The notes under the pieces: generated by a model | Databases searched by the model: none | Told to the model about the DNA's origin: nothing | Seen by the model: the letters and a program-made list of their open reading frames with translations, nothing else | Shown: piece by piece, positions 25,108 through 30,232 of the stretch | How positions within the stretch are numbered: position 1 is the stretch's first letter | How the letters are laid out: the number at the start of each line of letters is the position of its first letter | Assembly: GCA_900772445.1 (NCBI GenBank) | Contig: CAAHEL010000031.1 | Span: 1 to 30,232, forward strand | Source: Bacilli bacterium | Lineage (GTDB): Bacteria; Bacillota_I; Bacilli_A; RF39; UBA660 | Direction of reading: 5' to 3' | Length of the DNA stretch: 30,232 bases | Program-made: the position numbers and the translations under genes

Positions 25108-27416
25108 AACTGTGCAACATACTATTCCTATAAATACAGTTTATGAAGATGGAATTTTTAAAGTTGGGAAAAATAAGTATTCTAAAACATTTAGATTTTC
25201 TGATGTAAATTATGCAGTTGCAGGGCAGGAAGATAAGGAAAGAATGTTTTTAGATTATGGAGCTATATTAAATTTACTAGATTGTGGCTCAAATCCAAAA
25301 TTAACAATAATAAATAGAAAACTTAACAAAGTAGATTTTGATAATAGAATTAAGCTTCAATTAGAAAATGATAACTTAACGGAGTATAGAAAAGAATTTA
25401 ATGAAATGTTAGCAAAAAACTCTGTTGATTCAGAGAATATGATACAAGAAAAGCTATTGACTATTACAATAGGAAAAAAGAATATAGAAGAAGCTAGGAA
25501 GTATTTCTCAAGAACTGGTACAGAACTTGGTAATAACTTTGGAAAGTTAAATTCAAAACTTGATGATTTGGATTTAAAAGAAAGATTACGAATATTTTAT
25601 GATTTTTACAGAAGTGGAGAAGAAGATTTATATAAATTTGATTTAAAAACATTTATGAAAAAGGGACATAACTTTAAAGATTACATTTGCCCTGACACAA
25701 TGGAATTTAAGCGAGATTACTTTAAATTGGGAGATAAGTATGGCAGAGTATTATATTTAAAAGAGTACGCAACTTTCATTAGAGATGATATTATTACTGA
25801 ATTAACCGAGCTTAATAAAAATATGATGTTATCAATAGATTTAAAACCTGTACCAATGGAAACTGCAATTAAATTAGCAGAAAAAATTAGACTAGGTATA
25901 GAAACCAATATCACTCAATGGCAGAAAAGACAAAACGAAAACAATAATTTTTCTGCTGTAATTCCTTATGATTTAGAAAAACAAAGAGAGGCAAGTAAAG
26001 AGATGCTTGATGATTTAATAACAAGAGATCAAAAAATGTTTTTATCAGTATTAACAATAGTTCATATAGCAGATACAAAAGAGGAATTAGACAGTGATAC
26101 AGAATCTTTAATTACAACAGCCAATAAATTCATGTGCCAATTAACAAAATTAAGATTTCAACAGCTAGGTGGACTTAATACTGCTATGCCTTATGGTGTA
26201 AAAAGAATAAATGCAACACGAACTCTAACAACCGAAAGTTTATCAACTTTTATGCCTTTTAAAGTTCAAGAGATACAAGATAGCAAAGGTATTTACTATG
26301 GAAAAAATAAAATATCTAAAAATTTAATAATGATAGATAGAAAAGGGTTACAAAATGGTAACTCTTTTATTTTACGGTGTATCTGGAAGTGGAAAAAGTT
26401 TTACAGCAAAACTTGAAATTACGGCTATAATGTTGAAAGACAAGAATTCAGATATAATAATTATTGATCCTGAAGCTGAATATAAACCACTTGTAAGAGA
26501 TTTAGGAGGAGAAGTAATTAAAATATCAGCGCAAAGTGACAATCACATAAATGCACTTGATTTGAATAAGAACTATGGAGAAAAGAATCCAATAATTGAA
26601 AAAGCAGAGTTTGTATTATCACTATGCGAACAAGCAATGGGTGGAAAAGATATAACATCAATGCAAAAATCTATAATAGATAGGTGTACTTCACTTGTAT
26701 ATAGATATTATGAGCAGGGAAATTATAAAGGAACTCCACCAACATTAGAGGATTTCAGAAAGGTATTACTAGAACAGCCAGAAACAGAGGCAAAGGAAAT
26801 TGCACTTGCTTTAGAGCTATTTACGACAGGAAGTTTAAATACTTTTTCAAAACAAACTAATGTTGAAGTTAATAATAGGTTGATTTGTTATGATATTAAG
26901 GATTTAGGAGAACAACTTACACCATTAGGAATGCTTGTAATACTAGATAGCATTCTTAACAGAATATCAAAAAATAGAGAAAAAGGAAAAACAACTTACA
27001 TTTTCATTGATGAAATATATTTGCTATTCAAATATGAATATACATCACGATTTATTTTTGAATTATGGAAAAGAATTAGAAAATATGGTGGCTGTGCAAC
27101 AGGTATTACTCAAAATGTTGAGGAACTTCTAATAAATAAAAAAGCTAGAATGATGTTAGCAAATAGTGAATTGATAATAATGTTAAATCAATCTGCAACA
27201 GATAGAAATGAACTTGCAAGTCTTTTAAATATGAAAGAGATGGAAACCAAATATATTACTAATGTGGGTACAGGAGAGGGGTTAATAAAAGTAAAAAGTT
27301 CTTTAGTTCCTTTTGAAAATAAATTCCCAAAAGATACAAAATTATATAAGTTAATGACTACAAAATTAGAAGAAACAATAGATTATGCTAATAATAAGGG
27401 AGAAGAAAACATTTGA
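25040..27416 (+). CDS. virB4: VirB4-type conjugation ATPase read through a +1 CGG frameshift
   Basis: TTG 25040 lies 9 bases after AAAGGAGG, within the prgI gene. Consuming CGGT at 26375-26378 as one residue gives 791 residues, normal for VirB4; unshifted translation ends at 26414. The N-terminal half (TVQHTIPINTVYEDGIFKVG onwards) is the usual VirB4 N-domain. The shift restores the Walker A motif LGVSGSGKSF (site at Gly446). Later motifs include IIIDPEAEY and Walker B TYIFIDEIYLLF (about 652-663), then GGCATGITQNVEEL. This ATPase powers channel assembly and substrate passage. All known motifs are intact after the shift. Its TGA overlaps the sortase start. Confidence 0.92.
26375..26378 (+). 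other. +1 frameshift site CGGT in virB4 Walker A
   Basis: In-frame CGG after ATT TTA. Skipping C restores ILGVSGSGKS. Unshifted reading ends 13 codons later. Third P-loop ATPase of the window whose Walker A contains a CGG site. Confidence 0.9.
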
Positions 27417-28141
27417 AAAAGTTAATTTATATAATTATTATAATACTACTAATAAGTGCAATGCTTATTAGTAGTTATTTTATTTTTAAAGAGGAAAAAG
27501 AACAAATACAGCAAGAAGATATATTTGAGGAACTTATAGAAGATACCCAAAACAATAACAAGCAGGTACAAGAAGAAGATAATGTTAATATGCAAGAATT
27601 ATATTTAAAGAACAACGATATAGTAGGTTGGATTAGAATAGATGGAACAAATATAGATTACCCAGTAATGCAAAAGATAGAAATAAAAGACTATTATTTA
27701 AGAAAAAACTTTTATAAAGAATATTCTATAATGGGAACACCTTATATTGCAGAACAATGTAACTTGAAAAATAGTGATAATTTAATTATCTATGGACACA
27801 ACATTAGTAAAAAGAGAATGTTTGGAGAATTAGAAAATTATAAGAAAAAAGAATTTTACGAAAATCATAAGGTAATAAAATTTTTTACAATGGAGAATTG
27901 TGAAAAATATGAGATTATATATGTATTCAAAACAGTGGCAGAGAAAGGCTTTAAATATTATAAATATTATAATCTAAAAGAAAGAGGAGAGTTTGAAACA
28001 TTTGTAAAACAATGTAGCAAACTCTCTTTATATGATACAGAACAAAGTGCAGAATATGGAGATAAATTCATAACACTATCTACTTGTGAATATTCACAAG
28101 AAAATGGAAGATTAGTAGTTGTAGCAAAAAGAATAAGCTAG
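27413..28141 (+). CDS. srtB: class B sortase
   Basis: A 242-residue protein with TTG start overlapping the virB4 TGA (ribosome binding site AAGGGAGAAG). An N-terminal membrane anchor (residues 5-25) is followed by an acidic linker and the catalytic domain. VGWIRIDGTNIDYPVMQ (71-87) is the usual class B entry; IIYGHNIS holds His129; TLSTCEYS holds Cys225; NGRLVVVAKR holds Arg233. It should attach the TPKTG surface protein (3436-7122) to the cell wall, since class B sortases of C. difficile accept (S/P)PxTG-type signals. Its first codons form a perfect 12-bp hairpin (27445-27475), a possible regulatory device. Confidence 0.9.
   Translation: MKKLIYIIIIILLISAMLISSYFIFKEEKEQIQQEDIFEELIEDTQNNNKQVQEEDNVNMQELYLKNNDIVGWIRIDGTNIDYPVMQKIEIKDYYLRKNFYKEYSIMGTPYIAEQCNLKNSDNLIIYGHNISKKRMFGELENYKKKEFYENHKVIKFFTMENCEKYEIIYVFKTVAEKGFKYYKYYNLKERGEFETFVKQCSKLSLYDTEQSAEYGDKFITLSTCEYSQENGRLVVVAKRIS
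27445..27475 (+). promoter_or_regulatory. perfect 12-bp hairpin in the start of the sortase gene
   Basis: ACTACTAATAAG (27445-27456) and CTTATTAGTAGT (27464-27475) flank TGCAATG and are followed by a T-rich stretch (TATTTTATTTTT). It looks like a terminator or attenuator inside codons 11-21 of the sortase gene. Translation through it would melt it. Confidence 0.5.
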
Positions 28142-28152
28142 GAGGTGGAAAC

Positions 28153-29733
28153 TTGGCAGATATAAAAACTAAACAAAAAAGTGACTTAAAAATCAAGCAA
28201 ATAAACAAAAATAAATTGTTTGAAGATAATTTAAAAGGCAATTTGTTAAGCATAAAAGATAAGGCAAGCACAGAAGAAAATTCAAAGCAAGAATATGAAC
28301 AACAAAAATTAGAAAATAGTATAGATTATATAACTAATAAAGGAATAAATGCTTTTAATCATTATGGTAAAAAATCAACAAAGAATATTGTTCAAAACGC
28401 AAAGGACATAAAAAATAAAATGGCTAGAATTAAAAACTTGAAAAAAGCTAATAAAGGAATAAAAGGAGTAGAAAAAACAACCAAAAATTCTATTAAAATT
28501 GCAAAAAAACGGAGCAAAGAACACAGCAAAAGCAACCAAGACAACAATAAAAGCAAGTAAAAAAGCCATAAAAGTAGCAAAAGAAACAGCAAAAGCGACA
28601 GCCAAAGGAATAAAAGCTACCATTAAAATAACAATAAAAATAATAAAAGCAATAATTGCAGCAACAAAGGCACTTGCTTATGCAATTATTGCAGGAGGTT
28701 GGATTGCAGTTTTAATTATTGTAATCATAACTTTAATTGCCTTAATATGTACCTCTGTTTTTGGAATATTCTTCTCATCAGAAAATACAGGAAGTAAAGT
28801 AACAATAGGAGAAACACAAGAAATAACTACAATGAGTAAGGTTATATCAGACATAAATAAAGAATTTATGAAAAAAATTACAGATATACAAAATTCAAAT
28901 TCCTATGATGAGTGTGAGATAAATTCTAACAGAGCAGAATGGAAAGATGTACTTTCAATATATGCTGTAAAGGTAAGTGGAGGAAACGAGCAAACTGATG
29001 TAATAACTATTGATGACAATAAAGTAAAAGAATTAAAAAATATATTCTGGGAAATGAATGAAATAAATCATAATATTACAGAAAAAACAGAAACGAAAAC
29101 AGAGATACACTTAACAAAAACGGAAAGAAAAACGATAACAACAAAGACATTGCATATAAATATTACAAGCAAATCAGTAGAAGAAATGGCAGAAAAATAT
29201 AATTTTAATCAAGAACAAATGAAACAACTGACTGAAATAAGAGATAGCGAGTATGCAAGTATGTGGAGTGCAGTAATTTATGGTACTTCTGTTGGAAGTA
29301 ATGATATAGTTGCAGTAGCATTGAGTCAAGTTGGAAATATTGGAGGAGAGCCTTACTGGAGCTGGTATGGATTTAAAAGTCGTGAAGAATGGTGTGCTTG
29401 TTTTGTTTCTTGGTGTGCAAATGAGTGCAACTATATTGAAAAAGGTATTATTCCTAAATTTGCAGGTTGTGGAAATGGAGTGGATTGGTTTAAAGCGTGT
29501 TTATTATGGAAAGATAGAGGCTTTATTCCAAAAGGTCGGCGATATTATATTCTTCGATTGGGCTACTGATAAAGATGGAAGAAATGGAAAAGCAGACCAT
29601 GTTCGGAATTGTTGAGAAAGTTGAGAATGGAAAAGTCTATACAATAGAGGGCAATTCAAACGACAGATGTTGTCAAAGAGAATATGATATAAATAGTTTG
29701 GATATTTTAGGTTATGGAATACCAATGTATTGA
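28153..29733 (+). CDS. VirB1-like CHAP cell-wall hydrolase read through three +1 CGG frameshifts
   Basis: TTG 28153 follows GGAGGTGG. Consuming CGGA (28510-28513), CGGC (29537-29540) and CGGA (29604-29607) as one residue each gives 525 residues ending at TGA 29731-29733. The N-terminal part is Lys-rich and soluble, then comes an Ala/Lys/Thr-rich helix (about 120-170) and one membrane span (about 175-207). A charged stalk follows, and a C-terminal CHAP domain with SREEWCACFVSWC (catalytic Cys414), PKGGDIIFFDW (site 2 at Gly462) and DHVGIVEKV (His482, site 3 at Gly484), then YTIEGNSND. The enzyme cuts peptidoglycan to let the channel through. Without shifts the catalytic histidine region is never made. 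All restored residues are family-conserved glycines, except the first, which lies in a low-complexity helix. Confidence 0.9.
28510..28513 (+). other. +1 frameshift site CGGA in hydrolase (first)
   Basis: In-frame CGG after GCA AAA AAA. Skipping C joins IKIAKK to G-AKNTAKATK, continuing the same Lys/Ala-rich helix. Unshifted reading ends at 28558-28560. Confidence 0.84.
29537..29540 (+). other. +1 frameshift site CGGC in hydrolase CHAP domain (second)
   Basis: In-frame CGG after AAA GGT. Skipping C gives PKGGDIIFFDW, the typical CHAP 'P..GDIIFF' strand. Unshifted reading ends at 29567-29569. Confidence 0.88.
29604..29607 (+). other. +1 frameshift site CGGA at the CHAP catalytic histidine (third)
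   Basis: In-frame CGG after CAT GTT. Skipping C gives DHVGIVEKV, the canonical histidine motif. Unshifted reading gives RNC and stops at 29613-29615. Confidence 0.9.
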
Positions 29734-29779
29734 TTAAAAGTGAAAAATGATATTATCTTATAAACAAGAGAGGTAAAAA

Positions 29780-29962
29780 ATGAGATTAAAAAAGTTTGAT
29801 GTGGTTGAATTAGTAGATGAGAATAAAGCAACAATTTTAGGTGTTAGCAAAAATAATTATTATGCAGAAATTGTTGATAAAGAGGGAAAAACGATAGAAT
29901 ATAGAAATATTAAACCAGAAAAAGTAAGAAAGATTTTATTTACAAGAGATAGAGAAAGATAG
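29780..29962 (+). CDS. small SH3-like/KOW-like hypothetical protein
   Basis: A 60-residue protein after GAGAGGT. The composition is that of a small beta-barrel: FDVVELVDENKATILGV, then YYAEIVDKEGKTIEYRNIKP. I do not know its function. It is the last gene of the channel operon and is followed by a strong terminator, so it may regulate or bind a channel protein or RNA. Confidence 0.68.
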   Translation: MRLKKFDVVELVDENKATILGVSKNNYYAEIVDKEGKTIEYRNIKPEKVRKILFTRDRER

Positions 29963-29963
29963 A

Positions 29964-30027
29964 TAAAAAGTGTACTAGCAAATTGAAGTGAACCCAAATT
30001 TATAGCTAGTACACTTTTTATTTTTTA
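29964..30027 (+). terminator. strong terminator of the conjugation operon
   Basis: TAAAAAGTGTACTAGC (29964-29979) pairs perfectly with GCTAGTACACTTTTTA (30005-30020), followed by a T run. The apical region of 25 bases can pair further (AAATT / AATTT). It ends the long operon. Confidence 0.8.
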
Positions 30028-30052
30028 CAAAAAATAGAAGATATGATATAAT
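30024..30052 (+). promoter_or_regulatory. strong sigma-A type promoter
   Basis: TTTACA (30024-30029), a 17-base spacer and a consensus TATAAT (30047-30052), directly after the terminator. It begins a new transcription unit that leaves the window. Confidence 0.72.
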
Positions 30053-30129
30053 ACTTGTGAATAAAAATGAAAGAAGAATTTAGTAGTAATAAAGTCGAAA
30101 AATAATAATTTTTAAGTGAGGTTGATAGT

Positions 30130-30198
30130 ATGAAAAATGGAAAAATACCTAATCCAAATACAATAAAATGGTTAAAAAGGATGAATTATATTAAATAA
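30130..30198 (+). CDS. possible 22-residue peptide
   Basis: ATG 30130 lies 10 bases downstream of GTGAGG and is read as MKNGKIPNPNTIKWLKRMNY then IK and a stop at 30196. The strong promoter at 30024 points at it. It may be a genuine short peptide (a leader or signal) or the start of a gene broken or shifted here; no CGG is present. The rest of the window (30199-30232) is too short to decide. Confidence 0.3.
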   Translation: MKNGKIPNPNTIKWLKRMNYIK

Positions 30199-30232
30199 CA
30201 AAAAGATGGAAATATTCGCCAAAAAAACATTG

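Noticed and set aside
815..29607. CGG reassigned to another amino acid (as reported for Gln or Trp in some bacteria)
   Set aside because: Reassignment would keep the frame. Here the frame must change by +1 at each CGG for the protein to continue.
815..29607. Systematic sequencing or assembly error
   Set aside because: It cannot be excluded without reads, but GG dinucleotides are abundant here in all phases, and an error process would not choose only in-frame glycine codons or avoid all in-frame CGG elsewhere.
28499..29615. The overlapping ORFs 28499-29569 and 29331-29615 as separate genes
   Set aside because: They are successive frames of one hydrolase joined at CGG sites; their apparent starts have no ribosome binding sites.
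776..29733. Treating parA, virD4, virB6-like, virB4 and the hydrolase as pseudogenes
   Set aside because: The only defect is the repeated CGG +1 event. No stops, deletions or motif losses occur outside it, and the phase of each later site depends on the earlier one.
1..30232. Search for integrase, tRNA, rRNA, CRISPR array, restriction-modification or antibiotic-resistance genes
   Set aside because: Nothing recognisable was found; the only methylase is the large ICE fusion protein.

Overview
The window is a very AT-rich stretch (roughly 27-30% G+C by eye) with AGGAGG-type ribosome binding sites, GTG/TTG starts as well as ATG, and arginine coded mostly by AGA. This fits a low-GC Bacillota, probably an uncultured Clostridia-like gut organism; the species cannot be named from the sequence. 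Almost every gene lies on the plus strand and belongs to one integrative and conjugative element (ICE) of the broad Tn1549-like type (MobP relaxase, DUF3801, VirD4, Maff2, VirB6-like, PrgI, VirB4, class B sortase, CHAP hydrolase). No integrase, excisionase, tRNA, rRNA or CRISPR array is visible, so both ends of the element lie outside the window.

Layout. 1-775: repeats, hairpins and a degenerate nucleotidyltransferase-like gene. 776-2514: ParA and ParB. 2515-7158: a promoter, a small secreted protein and a 1228-residue sortase-anchored surface protein with an internal-thioester domain and about eight Cna-B/SpaA domains. 7176-16992: a 2395-residue methylase-helicase with a TnpV gene overprinted on its linker, two small accessory proteins (DUF6809-like, DUF3848-like), a DUF3991/TOPRIM protein and a small CxxC protein. 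16993-18761: candidate oriT, MobC and relaxase. 18739-20674: DUF3801, an ArdC-like protein and a small protein. 20664-29733: the type IV secretion channel (VirD4, Maff2 pilin-like, VirB6-like, two unknowns, PrgI, VirB4, sortase B, VirB1-like CHAP hydrolase). 29780-30232: a small protein, a strong terminator, a promoter and a 22-codon ORF.

The main discovery concerns decoding. Five core genes (parA, virD4, virB6-like, virB4 and the CHAP hydrolase) are each interrupted by apparent +1 frameshifts, nine in all, and every one is the same event: one extra C directly before a GGN glycine codon, which places a CGG codon in frame. I read the window for every CGG trinucleotide. About 25 further copies lie in genes and all are out of frame. 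No in-frame CGG is read as ordinary arginine anywhere, while CGT, CGC, CGA, AGA and AGG all are. So CGG here behaves as a +1 frameshift signal: CGGN is consumed as one residue, apparently glycine. After correction the proteins have full family length and intact motifs. Three of the nine sites fall inside Walker A P-loops (ParA, VirD4, VirB4), and a fourth is in the conserved LDPKGE motif of VirD4.

How the genes work together: ParAB should maintain the excised element; the methylase-helicase, TOPRIM protein and ArdC-like proteins support processing, replication or protection of transferred DNA; MobC and relaxase nick at oriT; DUF3801 and VirD4 couple the DNA to the Maff2/VirB6/PrgI/VirB4 channel; the CHAP enzyme opens the wall; the surface protein, anchored by the sortase, probably promotes contact between cells. 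Because the CGG sites lie in ParA and the channel but not in the relaxase or methylase-helicase, production of the transfer machine appears to depend on the host's handling of CGG.
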